The notes under the pieces are model-generated. The model ran no database searches and had not been told where the DNA came from. It worked only from the letters and a program-made list of their open reading frames with translations. Both the position numbers and the translations under genes were made by a program. Shown here piece by piece: positions 46,606-59,284 of a stretch of 64,000 bases of DNA. Each line of letters begins with the position of its first letter. Position 1 is the stretch's first letter. This DNA comes from Dolomedes plantarius (lineage: Eukaryota; Arthropoda; Arachnida; Araneae; Dolomedidae): positions 108,323,707-108,387,706 of the forward strand of contig OU015496.1 of assembly GCA_907164885.2 (NCBI GenBank), given 5' to 3'.

Positions 46606-48155
46606 TATACCGTCATTCAATTTTAATACCGACAGAAATCTTAAGCATCCGCTCAGCTTTGTTTCTGGCAAAGACAATCATTTCAATAATTTAAACAACG
46701 TATTTCATTGAATGTAGCAAGATTATACAAACTTAAAAAAAATATAGAATTTACTGAGGGAGATTCATGCCTTTTTCACCGAAACTTTATTAAAACGAAA
46801 ATAATGCCAAAAAATATCTCGCAGATCTGGGAAGAAAAAAAGAGTATTAAATTATTCATTTTTCGCTTTAATTCACTACTTAACACGCCTCATTTTTTCG
46901 GCGCGTTTTCTTTACTTGCGCGGCAGTATTAGCTCGCAGTTTTTTAATTCGCTTAGAACGGGGAGTCACTCCACTTAAAAAATAATTAAAATGTCAGGCA
47001 TTTTCAATAACGATCGAAGGAGTAGCTTAGAGAAAGAGCGTTGCTTCTGCTCTGCATTTTAGGAACTTAATTCTTCACTTCATTAATACTTAATCAGAGA
47101 GTCATTGAAACGCTAACGAAATTGAAAGTAAGAAATTGTGTATGTCAAATTTATTCTGGAAAAAAAACTGCGCATTATTAAGCTGCTAGATAAGGGAAAG
47201 ACTTCGGCAGTTTCGAGTTATTTTCATGCCTTCTTGGCGCAGATTTTTATTTTTATTCATTTTTGTTTACTGTTTTATTTTGGCTACTGGCAACTCTGTT
47301 TTCTTAGAATAATGAGGAGACCTAGGGGGATATCAAATATGTAGGTAGTTGAATCTTTTTTTTCTGATAAGTATGAGATAGATAGAAATAATGCACTGAA
47401 CATTCCTTTTATTAACTCGAATGGAACAACGCAAGATTTAGATATTAAAAATCAGCGCATTCTGCCAAGAAAGTCGTAGGTACAATGTTTAACACCCGGG
47501 CAATGCAAGTTTATTTTTTAAAGCGAAAAATGAATACTTGAATGGTTCTGGCTTAAGTAAAATCACTCTAAACTTATTTTTATTCACAAAATGAATTTTT
47601 TTTAACCTTTTCCCTTCCTGCAAAACGTCAGGTACCGAAACGTTGAGCTTGAAATACCTGGGCAATGTTCTAATTTGTGTTACGAATGTTTCAGTCGTAA
47701 AAGCACAATGTTTAAAGTATTTATATGTAATAGACTTATATAGATTAATTCACTTTAATACACAATAGATTTAAGTAAAACTTTATGTTTAGATATTTTC
47801 CTATTTACTTCCATTTTTTTTTAAATTTCATTTATATATATCATGAAGTGGTTTCAATTTCTCGGAAATTTTTCCCTCTTTCAACGCTTTTAGTTATTTC
47901 ATCTGTTTCATATTTTCAATTTCAACTAGTAACATGTATAGTATTCGACGGAAAAAGATGTTAAATAACATGAGAAATGCAATGACAGGTATTCCTAGCG
48001 CATTAATTTTATTCCAATTTCTTAAAAATTCCTCAGGATTGTTAAGTAATATGTTTGCCACAAAAATGTGCATAATGCTTTGAAATCAAATACTTTTCAA
48101 AATTATACCATAAAATAAAGGAAAAACATGCAAAAAAATAACAGACAGATTTAAA
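46606..48155. other. unannotated AT-rich sequence
   Basis: No supported feature; ORFs at 46708-46932 and 47138-47344 are short and uninformative. Confidence 0.4.
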
Positions 48156-48180
48156 ATATATATATATATATATATATATG
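48156..48180. repeat. (TA)n microsatellite
   Basis: About 12 TA units. The 480 bases after it contain no recognised feature. Confidence 0.9.
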
Positions 48181-48677
48181 TCAAGGATTTAGTGGGAAAA
48201 GAATGATTACTCTAAATTTAAAGGGGGCTTAGTAATTAATTTATTGTTGTGGCGTAATTCGCCACTATTCTCATATATTATTTCGAAACGCATCGCAGAG
48301 AAAGTATTTTACGGGGTGAACTTGATTCACGTAAATTGAAGAACCAGGAAGGGAATCTATAAATAGTAACAAAACTAGCTCCGCCTCGACCTCATCTCCG
48401 GTGTATGCGTCACAGAGATCTTGAGGGCATGCGCGATGGCTTTAGATGGCAGAAAAAAATAGCGTTTAATCAGACGGCGGGAAATTCTTGATGGAGATAG
48501 TCACGCTTCGCGTGGGAGCTTGATGACTCTTGGATTTAATTTATCAGATTGAATCAGGTAGCTTAAGATTTTGGAAACAAACGATGTTAGATATATTAAT
48601 TGTAGTTCTTTGCCACCGGCCTTTTAATTCATTGACTGCATAATATCGAATTCACACAGGAGCAAACACGCAGCCTG

Positions 48678-48679
<2 letters not shown>

Positions 48680-48754
<75 letters not shown>
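48680..48754. repeat. (TA)n microsatellite, about 37 units
   Basis: Uninterrupted TA run. Confidence 0.97.
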
Positions 48755-48758
<4 letters not shown>

Positions 48759-48808
48759 TATGGCTTAAGAATACAGTTAGTATCTTCTAACGATACTACC
48801 GGGGGTTA

Positions 48809-48866
48809 TTAACGTAGGATTATTTATCGTTGCTAACCTCTTTTGTATGTATATATGTATGTATGT

Positions 48867-48910
<44 letters not shown>

Positions 48911-49404
48911 TGTTCCGTAATAACACAACTAGTTAACAAGAAAAACAAAACTTTATTTCATATTGATGAGACGAGGGGCAACACATCACAAAAATAGTTG
49001 TGAAATACAGCACATTATAACTGTAGCATAATAACGCAGCTACTCATCAGAATCGAAAATGGTACTTTTTTTTTACACTGAAACACTAACAACCATTTTT
49101 TCTGTCTCCGTTCGTTCGATCCTTTTTTCTACTTCAGTTCAGTTCTCTAGAATCGGTGATCCCCTCATTTAGAAGCCTCAAACCGGGTCTCGATCGGAAG
49201 GTCGTCACAATACGTATATGTATGTCAAATATTTGACGCATCTTGGTAATTTTCTATTTAACTGTTTACTGCTTATCCAAGGTATAGACTGGATTTGGAG
49301 CTCTGCCAAAATTATAACTCGCGAGGACGGATAGACGGACGGTTTTAGCGTCTGAAATTTTCTTTTCCGCAGGACCGTTATGGAGGAACGTAATCCTACG
49401 TTAA
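48809..49404. mobile_element. TTAA-bounded MITE (CGTARGATTAC family), copy 2
   Basis: The left end TTAACGTAGGATTATTTATC, then GTTGCTAACCTCTTTTG, and the right end CCGTTATGGAGGAACGTAATCC, then TACGTTAA, match the two ends of the 170-bp copy at 35589 (inverted). This copy is 596 bp because the centre holds a (TA)n run (48871-48906) and about 400 bp absent from copy 1. That extra part may be a later insertion or the fuller original. No coding. Confidence 0.78.
48871..48906. repeat. (TA)n microsatellite inside a MITE
   Basis: About 18 TA units, preceded by a TATG-rich stretch. Confidence 0.95.
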
Positions 49405-49434
49405 AATTCAATGCGCAATTATGTTTATGCATAT

Positions 49435-50164
<730 letters not shown>

Positions 50165-50868
50165 TGGTAAACTTATATTAAAAAATTAAGGTTTTTAAAT
50201 GATATGGAATGTGCATTGAGTATTTTGAAAAAAGCTAGCATTTTTTATTTTTATTTTATTATTTTTCTAAACAGGCATTATTTTGCCAAAAGATACTCAT
50301 TTTAAATTTGAAGGAACTTGAATGTAGTAAAACAATATTAATTATCATTCTGTGTACAGTTAAAAATTGAAAATTTTAAAAATTGAGGTTGAAGGTCCCT
50401 TCTTCCCTTAATAGAAAGGATTGACAATTTTCCTCTTTATAAAAGTTGCAAATAATTTTATAGGTAGGAAAATAGTGCACTGTTGAAATTGTACGTTTGT
50501 TTATTAAAAGTTGTGCTAGTCATATATTCTTCGGTTAAGACATCATTTTCAACTAAAAACAAATATACCCTGAGAGAGTGCAGACAAATTTCATTGAATC
50601 GTCTCCAAATGACGTTATACATGCCGCCTACATTTTCCGATGATTAGCGCAGAAAGCTTAAATTGAGCGGGAACGGCTTCAAAAACTTGCGTGTTCCTTC
50701 CTGTTTGATTCCCCTGCAGCGATGACTGTTTGTTCACCTACTGGGTGATGGCATAATGAAGAAGTCAACAGAGTTCTGGATGTGTACGGAAGAATTTCCT
50801 CGGGATAAGGGACTGCTGAATGAGGAAAAAATATAAATGTTTCATTTTGTTAGGGCAGTAATTAGTAT
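50165..50868. other. unannotated sequence
   Basis: No supported feature. Confidence 0.4.
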
Positions 50869-51340
50869 TGTTATGAATTTTACAAATCTATGGTAATCTA
50901 GCCAATTATGAGAGTTATTGCCAAATTGGCGATGGATTTGATGGCTTATTTTGGATGAGAATGTGGGGATATTTCGCCACATTTGGCGATATGGCGCCAA
51001 ATAGACCTTTCTAGAAACTTCTAGCGATATCTAGCTGGCTGACCTATAGGGGGCGCTTTGGAAGTCTATAAATATACCTGACATTTGCATTGAAACACAG
51101 TGTTCAATTTCTACTGAGAATTGAATGTGCTGAAAGTGCGTTAGGCGTGTATTGTATTGAAGACTTTGGTATCCTTACTTGTGTTTTTAGAATTTTCTGC
51201 TGTATAGAAGACAGTTGTTACGTGTTTTCTGTTTGAATTTGTGTATGCGCCTGAAGAATTTACAGAATAATAAATTATATTTTGTATGCACTTTCTGAAG
51301 AGATTTTATTCTATAATAACGAACCCAGGAAAACGGAACA
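50869..51340 (+). mobile_element. LTR, family 1 copy A (apparently solo)
   Basis: Starts TGTTATGAATTTTACAAATC and ends CCCAGGAAAACGGAACA, giving the TG…CA ends of an LTR. Inside are a TATA-box context (GTCTATAAATATACC, near 51063) and AATAATAAA near the 3' third, placed as a promoter and poly(A) signal would be. About 85-90% of positions match copies at 51977 and 60449 by eye. The flanks (AGTAT/GCATA) do not match perfectly. No gag-pol sequence adjoins. Confidence 0.75.
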
Positions 51341-51976
51341 GCATAAAACTCACTGTCAATGGTGCGTTAAACATACTTGAAACATTAAGCGTAACGGAAA
51401 TTTTAGGAGTCCTCAACCAACTTCATGAGAGTATTTTCCAGTTTTTTTTAAGTAAATGCCAAACATTTTTTTAAAAACTTTATTCCCAGGAAAAAGATCC
51501 AAAGAAGTTTTTTCGAGGTACCAGTTGAATTTTTCACTACTCATGCCTTAATTAATGAACATATTTATTTTAACTTTTCCAGTAAACATCTTTAATTTTA
51601 AAAAATCATATTCAAAAAAATTATCTGAATTATATATATGAAAGAAACGCTTCTCCTTTTTAAACTGGAAATAGTAGATTGAAAGATATTAATAAGAATG
51701 AAAGAAATATGCAATAAATAATATTTATTAACTATGTATTTAATTTACAAAAACTACGAAATTTTAAATTTCCAGTATTGAAACTTATCTTAAACCTTTG
51801 TATTTCTCAGGTAAGACATGTGTATAAGTTGTTATACTTATTATTGTTATACCATTATTATACCATTGTTAAGTTCATAAGAAAGAAACACAAAATCAAA
51901 CAAGTTTAATGCTTCCTATATTAAATTCACTGCTACAATCAAAAGTGACTGACGTCTAGAAATACACATTATATAT
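51341..51976. other. sequence between two direct LTR copies
   Basis: 636 bases, AT-rich. No tRNA primer-binding site after copy A, no purine tract before copy B, and no gag/pol motif, so it does not look like a retrotransposon interior. The 62-codon ORF at 51286-51474 overlaps the LTR end. Confidence 0.5.
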
Positions 51977-52480
51977 TGTTACGAATTTTACGAGAATATG
52001 GTAATCTAGCCAAATATGAGAGTTATCGCTAAATTGCCAATAGATTTGGTGACTTGCCGATAGATGCGCCAAATTTTGCGATATTTCACCACATTTGACG
52101 ATATAGCGACAATTGGTCGCCATATCACCAACTTGCCATGTGGACCTTTCTGGAAGCTTCTAGAGATATCTAGCTGGCGCTTTGTAATAGGACGCGCTTT
52201 GGAAGTCTATAAATATACCTGACATTGGCATTGGAACTCAGTTCTTTTCTACTGAGAATTGAATGTGTTGTGACTGCGTTATGCGTGTATTGTATTGGAG
52301 ACTCTGGAATCCTGACTTGTGTTTTTAGAATTTTCTGCTGTATAGAAGACAGTTGTTACGTGTTTTCTGTTAGTATTTGTGTATGCGCCTATAGAATTTA
52401 CAGAATAATAATGTTTATTTTGTGGGCACTTTCTGAAGAGATTTTATTCAATCCTAACGTCCCCAGGAAAACGGAACTGT
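51977..52480 (+). mobile_element. LTR, family 1 copy B (apparently solo)
   Basis: Starts TGTTACGAATTTTACGAGAA and ends CCCCAGGAAAACGGAACTG. It carries the same CTATAAATATACC TATA context and AATAATAATG near the poly(A) position. ATAT precedes it and follows it, a possible 4-bp duplication in TA-rich surroundings. It abuts the Tigger element that starts at 52486. Confidence 0.75.
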
Positions 52481-52706
52481 ATATACAGTGAAACCCCGAT
52501 TTAACGTTATTCAAGGGTAAACAAAGAAATGACGCTATATGCGGAAAAACGATAAATCGTGGTAATACCGAAACCAAAGCACTGAGCTTAAAATAAATAC
52601 TAATTTAGGTAGCATACCTTTTATTTATTCATTTACAATGGTTTAGACATCAGTTTTCTAAATTATGCTTTTAAATATTTTACTGTTTATAGCCTAAATA
52701 GCATTC

Positions 52707-54000
52707 TCAGCTGGAGTTTTGTAAGCTCTTTTCTTGGGCCTTCACTGTTTTCTTATTTGAAAGGAATGATTCTACTATTTTCAAAGCTAGAACGGCTTCT
52801 GTCGCAGAAGTAATTTCATGTTCCTCATCTTCGTCATTTTCCGCACTATCCAATTCTGAGTCTATTAAATCACTTTCAAGCTGCGCCCATAAAGTAACCG
52901 GGCATTTTTTTTAAAAATAAGAAAAATATTACTCACCTTCAAATAAATTTATCTCCTTCAAAATAATCGCCAAAGGATTCTATACAATTTTTCCAACGTT
53001 TCTTCAAGTCATCGAAACACTGTTTATAGGCGTTGGAACTGACCGTTCGCAAAATCCGCGTAACATTTGATTTAATATCCGAGACGTTTTCAAATCTCTG
53101 TCCTTTATTAAGCTTCGGAAAAAGGAAAAATCAGCTGGCGATAAGTCGGGAGAATATGGTGGGTGATTTATCACTGTAATTGAATGCTTGGCAAGATATT
53201 GTTCTACAGAAATTGCTGTACGAAGCCTAACATTATCGTGTAAAAGAAACCATTGCCCAGAATCCAACGGTTAGTTCCTAACTCGCTTTATCCTGTTTCT
53301 TAATCGAAAAAGCCCCTCCTTGTAAAAATACTGATTAATTGTTTGATTTTCAGCAAAAAATTCATGGTCAATCAGTCCTTTTTAATCAAAAAATTTAAAA
53401 TCCTTGAAAGGATTCAATTTTCTTTCTACGTACTAAAATTCATCACCTCTGTCCTCCGGAGAACCAGCTTTTGCAAAAGGACTTGATATACATTTTCCCA
53501 TGCTGTAGAAATCCTATGAACAGATTCTAGAACGTTTATAGATTTTGTTCCTGGCTCCAAATTCTTTACTAAGAAGAGATTTTTTTCAAATCTTGGTTTC
53601 TGTTGTTTACTTCGAACGATCATACGGTCCCAAAATCACAAGGTTGAACTTTGCCTGTACAATTGGCAGGGGAAAATTCCATTCGCACATTTTGTAATTT
53701 TAAATGTACAACGTGGGTTGTACATTGATCAACAAGCAAAATAATTTTACGTTTCTGTAAGCGCGTTTGTCTGTCCAGTTTGCGAAGAATCGACCTCAGC
53801 AGACTTACCAGAAATAGACTTCTAGGATAAATAAATTGCGCCTTTTTCTAAAGCGGTCTATACAACCATTCGAAGCTGTGAATCCTTAAATTCCCAGTTT
53901 AGTAGCAATTTCTATTTCAAAACGGGGCCGTTCTTGGGAATGCTTGTTGCACAAACTTTGTTGAACTTTGGTAAAAAAGGACAAAGGGAGGAGAGATTCT
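52707..54000 (-). pseudogene. Tigger-type transposase remnant
   Basis: Minus-strand pieces in order: 'ATSIPKNGPVLK' and a broken CENP-B-type HTH (about 53850-53960), then 'GKSAEVDSS'. Next come RKIILLVDQCTTHVVHLKLQ and VRMEFSPANCTGKVQPCDFG, corresponding to the second catalytic D (LxxDNCxxH) and the 'LPPNTTSxxQPxDQG' motif. SVHRISTAWENVY follows, the 'AW' motif near the C-terminus. Beyond the nested mariner comes the acidic tail DLIDSELDSAENDEDEEHEI, ending at the stop 52707-52709. The first catalytic D region (NADETG) is deleted, and stops and frameshifts are frequent. Confidence 0.82.
52886..53278 (-). pseudogene. mariner transposase C-terminal fragment, nested
   Basis: The minus-strand frame reads WFLLHDNVRLRTAISVEQYL, then TVINHPPYSPDLSPADFSFF. 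The second and third catalytic aspartates are separated by 34 residues, the D34D signature of mariner elements. After a frameshift it continues CFDDLKKRWKNCIESFGDYF and ends EGDKFI, the usual mariner C-terminus. TGCCCGGTTACTTTATGGGC just beyond (about 52885-52908) is probably its 3' terminal repeat. The 5' half of the element is missing. It interrupts the Tigger gene, so it arrived later. Confidence 0.85.
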
Positions 54001-54238
54001 GAGAATTTCACGTTTTGATAAGAGATATTTTTTTTATCACAATTTTTGACTATTTTAGGAAAATTTCTTCGAGTTTTTCCCTTTGAAAAAACGTTAAATT
54101 CGGGAAATATTTTAAAATGATAACTTTAAATCTGTGATTTTTCAACATCACAAGTATAGGAAATAAATTGGGACTAATGAAAAATGACGTTATATGCGGA
54201 AAATCGTTAAATACGGGTTACGTTAAATCGGGGTTTCA

Positions 54239-54241
<3 letters not shown>

Positions 54242-54294
<53 letters not shown>
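54242..54294. repeat. (TA)n microsatellite
   Basis: About 26 TA units exactly between the Tigger right end and the LTR-like segment. Confidence 0.97.
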
Positions 54295-54299
<5 letters not shown>

Positions 54300-54572
54300 A
54301 AATCCACCAGAGGGCGCTGTACGCAGCGACCAGAGTGAACGTCTACACACCTGGACATTCGGCGAGTGGAAGCCGGCGTATACGGACATAGCGGGCCGTA
54401 TACCAAAGCTAGAACTATATCAGTGTTCGAGTTTATATTTTATGTCATATTGTGTTTCAATATGATGTGCCGACATATCCAACTTTAAATAAATTATTGT
54501 CGGTAAATTAACGTCTAATTTTTTGAGATACCCCTGGACATTTGGAATTTTTTTCTACTCCCGGATCTGACA
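54293..54572 (+). mobile_element. probable solo LTR, family 2
   Basis: Begins (TA)TTGGAAAATCCACCAGAGGG and ends CTACTCCCGGATCTGACA. AAATAAATTATTGTCGG near 54489 would be the poly(A) signal zone. The segment is about 280 bp and moderately GC-rich at the 5' side. It lies between TA runs, which hide any target duplication and the first bases. There is no internal region. The call rests on LTR-like organisation only. Confidence 0.5.
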
Positions 54573-54588
54573 TATATATATATACATA

Positions 54589-55807
54589 CACTCAAGAGCC
54601 AAAACATTATGACAACCCCTACATTTTGCAATGAATTCGCCTGGATGACGTTGAAGGCACGTGATCAGGTGGAAATGTTATTTAACTGCTGCTGGGGAGT
54701 CTGAAGAATCATTCTTTCACTTACTTCTGTGTGTGATGGGAAAGGCTGCGGATCTAAGCGACTTTGATACAGGGCAGATTGTAATGGCTCGAAGGCTCGG
54801 AACAAGTATTTCCGAAACTGCACGACTCGTGGGTTGTTCGCGACCTACAGTTGTTAGTACTCATGCAAAGTGGATGAATGACGGTGAAACCAGCAGTACA
54901 AGACATGGTGTTGGACGTCCACACGCTATCAAAGAAAAAGGCCGTCAGAGACTGTCTCGCATGGTGAAGCAAAACCGGAGCCAGACAGTGGCTCAGCTGA
55001 CAGCCCAATACAATGCAGGGCCAAGTAGAATAGTATCGCAGCACACTGTTCAGCGGACACTGTTGGATATGGGGCTACGCAGCAAACGTCCCACTAGTGT
55101 GTCTTTGTTGACCAAGCGTCATCGCCAACTGCGCCTGCGCTGGGCCCGGGAATATCGCGACTGGTCCATGGATCAGTGGGAGAGAGTTGCCTGGTCAAAT
55201 GAATCACGGTTTGTCATTCATCACGCCGATGGCCGTGTCAGGATACGCCGTCTTCCAGGCGAACTGTTGCTCTCTCAATGTACAGTAGGTCATACACAGG
55301 CCGGTGGTGGCGGTATTATGCTTTAGGGGACGTTCTCTTGGGCGTCTCTGGGACCCGTGGTTGTGGTAGAGCAGACCATGAATGCTACAGGGTATCTGAA
55401 CATCATTGCGGACAAGTTGCACCCTTACATGGCCTCTGTTTTTCCAGCTGGAAATGGAATGTTCCAACAGGACAACGCCCCGTGTCACAAGGCTAAAATT
55501 GTGTTGGAGTGGTTCCAGGAACATGATGCTGAATTCCAGTTAATGTCCTGGCCGCCTAACTCACCGGATATCAATCCGATAGAACACATTTGGGATGTCA
55601 TGGGACGGCAGCTCAGAGTTCAAAGACCACCAATTCGCAATATCTCGGATTTGCGTGACCGTTGCTTAAACATCTGGTACAATCTGTCTCCGGCCATCTA
55701 CCAAGGACTTGTGGCATCCATGCCAAGGCGGGTTGAAACTGTGTTGCGCGCCAAAGGTGGGCCAACTCGTTATTGACAGGTGGTCATAATGTTTTGGCTC
55801 ATGAGTG
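54589..55807 (+). mobile_element. Tc1-superfamily transposon, full length, DD36E spacing
   Basis: TIRs: CACTCAAGAGCCAAAACATT (left) against CACTCATGAGCCAAAACATT (right, inverted), continuing ATGAC. TA flanks both ends (54587-54588 and 55808-55809). At 1,219 bp it spans both termini and a full-length transposase frame, so it is the best-preserved autonomous-type element in the window. It lies between two TA microsatellites. Confidence 0.95.
54736..55776 (+). pseudogene. Tc1-like transposase, nearly intact, one in-frame stop
   Basis: Cut-and-paste transposase of 346 codons from ATG 54736 ([20 protein letters not shown]) to TGA 55774-55776. The earlier in-frame ATG at 54661 lies outside the conserved start. 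N-terminal paired HTH: residues about 5-110 ([29 protein letters not shown]-like hook). Catalytic region: AWSNESRF (the first D of the usual WSDESRF is N), FQQDNAPCH with the second D, and NSPDINPIEHIWD with the E. I count 36 residues between D and E, so DD36E rather than DD34E. The frame is interrupted only by TAG at 55324-55326, where relatives have W (IMLWG). It ends RRVETVLRAKGGPTRY. The stop and the D-to-N change both predict no activity. Confidence 0.93.

Positions 55808-55845
<38 letters not shown>
55808..55845. repeat. (TA)n microsatellite
   Basis: TA run with a TAAA interruption, starting at the TA duplication of the Tc1 element. Confidence 0.93.
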
Positions 55846-55849
<4 letters not shown>

Positions 55850-56932
55850 GGTATTAAACAGAAATATATATACATACAAATTTCTGTTAAATACATAATT
55901 TCTGTCAATCAGACGAATGAACAACTTCCATTACCTTCCATGAAACTTTCCTCAGAGAAAGCTAACTTGTACCAATAAATCTATTATTTTGCACTTTATT
56001 CTGACATCGCTTTGTTCGATTTTGGCTAATCCACTAGACGTAAGATGTTTATTGATTTTTTTTTATTCCATGGCTATTGAGCTAGTCTCACTTGCATTAA
56101 CTGATATTTTTGGTGTTTTTAATTACTATTTTTCATCTTATTAATTAATCACATTATGGTTGCGGCTGCCATTGCTTTTTGTTGAAGGAGGTGATACATT
56201 TCTTACTAATGGTGAAAGCTCGTAAATCCCCTGTCGAAGGCTTTTCTCGCAGTAAAGGTCATTTCATCATCAGCTTCACGGGCAAGTAATAAACCCAATT
56301 TCGGAAAGAAGAGAAAAAAAAAAGTTAAGTTCATGAATGATTATGAGGACAACAGAAAACGTGCATTGAATTACAGTCAGTGCCGTCACTCATTTATTCT
56401 ATTTCCAAATGGGATGGAAAAGTTCGCGTGTCGTCCCCACCTCGATCCTTCCCTGATTGACGACGTTAAAGGTAACGAATTTAACCCAACTGCATGAATA
56501 TTGAAAATATTTTATTCACACGGCTCACGAACAAACACAATACTCAAACCCATTCACAAAACTAATTTACAATATTTACATTAACTATCTCCTACCTCAA
56601 TATTTACATTATTTACAATATTTTAATTTACAATATTTATTTTAATATTTATATTAATTATATTTATATATATTGTATTTAATTACATTTATTTTAATTT
56701 ACAATATTTACATTAACTAACTCCTAACTATCTCCTTCCTCAGTCATCTGACACTGACTGAAAGCAAACAAAAACTCAGTGCGTCTTCGGGGATCACACT
56801 TTCCACCAACACCTCCTAAACGTTCTTTGGAAGGTATTGCTTTCCACGCACCGTTCTCTCTCTAACTTTCCAACACAGACTGACCACCGTGGGTTTTCCC
56901 TCTCATAGGACCTCCCCAGCGTCGGCCCCTTC
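55846..56932. other. unannotated; degenerate TTTACAATATTTACATT repeats
   Basis: 56555-56730 is made of loosely repeated ACAATATTTACATTAA units. 56740-56930 is more GC-rich and C-rich and may, with 57317-57360, be part of an old LTR or similar repeat into which the MITE at 56933 inserted; no ends were found. Confidence 0.4.
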
Positions 56933-57308
56933 CAGTGTTGCCAACTTGGGGTTTTCCCCCCTAAATATGGAAGTAAGTTAAATGAAAAGGGGTGTGTTTA
57001 GGGGCCACATTTTTTTAGGGGCATTTTGTGGAGGGAACATTTTTTAATATTTTGTACAATCGAGACGTGTTTTTTTTATTAGATCATAAGTTCCATACAT
57101 ATGTCAAATGTAAACAAACCTCCATTTCATTATGTAAGTGTGAACTTTCTATTTATTTCAATTTTATCTCTCAAACAGGATACCTATTTTGGAACCAGAA
57201 TTTCTTTTTCGAAGGTTTAGGGGGATCTCAAGTTGGTGTTAGGGGGGGGGACAGGGGGATTTCGAGATGGTGCTAGGGAGAGGTGCTTCGTAGTGGTTGG
57301 CAACACTG
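56933..57308. mobile_element. hAT MITE with 8-bp duplication
   Basis: The ends are CAGTGTTGCCAACTTGGGG and the inverse GTGGTTGGCAACACTG. The flanks are GCCCCTTC (56925-56932) and CCCCCTTC (57309-57316), seven of eight identical, a hAT target duplication. Sub-terminal 'TTAGGGGS' motifs recur near both sides. 376 bp, no transposase; the 82-codon ORF at 57028-57276 has no domain. Confidence 0.88.
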
Positions 57309-57417
57309 CCCCCTTCTCCGGTAGAGAAATTCAGGCGCAACATGTAATTCACATTTTGAAGGTGAAGGTAAGGTCACTGATATTTAACATGGAATAAGGT
57401 AGGTAAACAAGAGGGAA

Positions 57418-58125
57418 TCTATATATATAAAACAGTTCCGTGACTGACTGACTGACAGATAACGCACAGATTAAACCGCTGGACCTAAAGGGTTAAAATT
57501 TTGCATGGCGATTCTTCTTATAGTGTAGGAGTGCACTAAGAAAGATTTTTGAAAAATTGTTCTTAGATTTTTTTAAGCTTAAATTTTTAAGCAAATTTTG
57601 CAAGTTTTTGTAACAATCTTTACGATTTGCATTTAAAATAATAATCTGAGGGTTATAAAATCTATTTCACGAGAAAGATCATAAAAATTCCTTTACAATG
57701 AAATCTTTTTTGAATCGTTACTTCCATTTTCTGATTTTTGGTGAATTTTTTAAGATAATTTTTTAGAACTTAATTTATTAAATGCTGATCACGTGGTTTC
57801 TTTTATTTTTGTGATACTTTAATTTTGCGTCACGTGCATAACAACGAAATAAATTGACAATTTTTTTCTTTTCAATGCGGCAGACGATTGGACATTATCC
57901 AAAAAAATATTAAAATACAGTAAAAGAAATGTTTTTCAAACTGTACTATATTAACTGCACTATATTCATTAGTATTTTCTAATAGATTTAATTTGAATAT
58001 TTTCTTCTACATTATTTTGTCTATAAAAATATCCGTTTCGAATTTTTTATAAATATATTTTTTTGTTTGACCCTTGTTATTTAATATGACTGTACTCAGT
58101 AGCGAAGCACGGGTATTCAGCTAGT
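57418..58125 (+). mobile_element. non-autonomous Helitron, family B copy 4
   Basis: The 5' end TCTATATATATAAAACAGTT follows A (57417). The 3' hairpin is AGTAGCGAAGCACGGG, then TATTCAGCTAGT, followed by T (58126). (GACT)n lies just inside the 5' end. The interior matches the minus-strand copies, including GCACAGATTAAACCGCTGGA and CTGATCACGTGG. No Rep/helicase coding. Confidence 0.87.

Positions 58126-59284
<1,159 letters not shown>

Larger units (their letters stand above)
52486..54241 (-). mobile_element. pogo/Tigger-like transposon with nested mariner
   Basis: The left end is CAGTGAAACCCCGATTTAAC (TA at 52484-52485). The right end is the inverse (GTTAAATCGGGGTTTCACT), its last base and TA now merged with a (TA)n array. 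Sub-terminal copies of 'ACGCTATATGCGGAAAA' and 'ACGTTATATGCGGAAAA' occur at both sides. Contains a decayed Tigger transposase on the minus strand and a truncated mariner inside it. Confidence 0.88.

Noticed and set aside
50869..52480. TRIM (miniature LTR retrotransposon) with two LTRs
   Set aside because: No primer-binding site after the first LTR, no purine tract before the second, and no shared target duplication at the outer ends.
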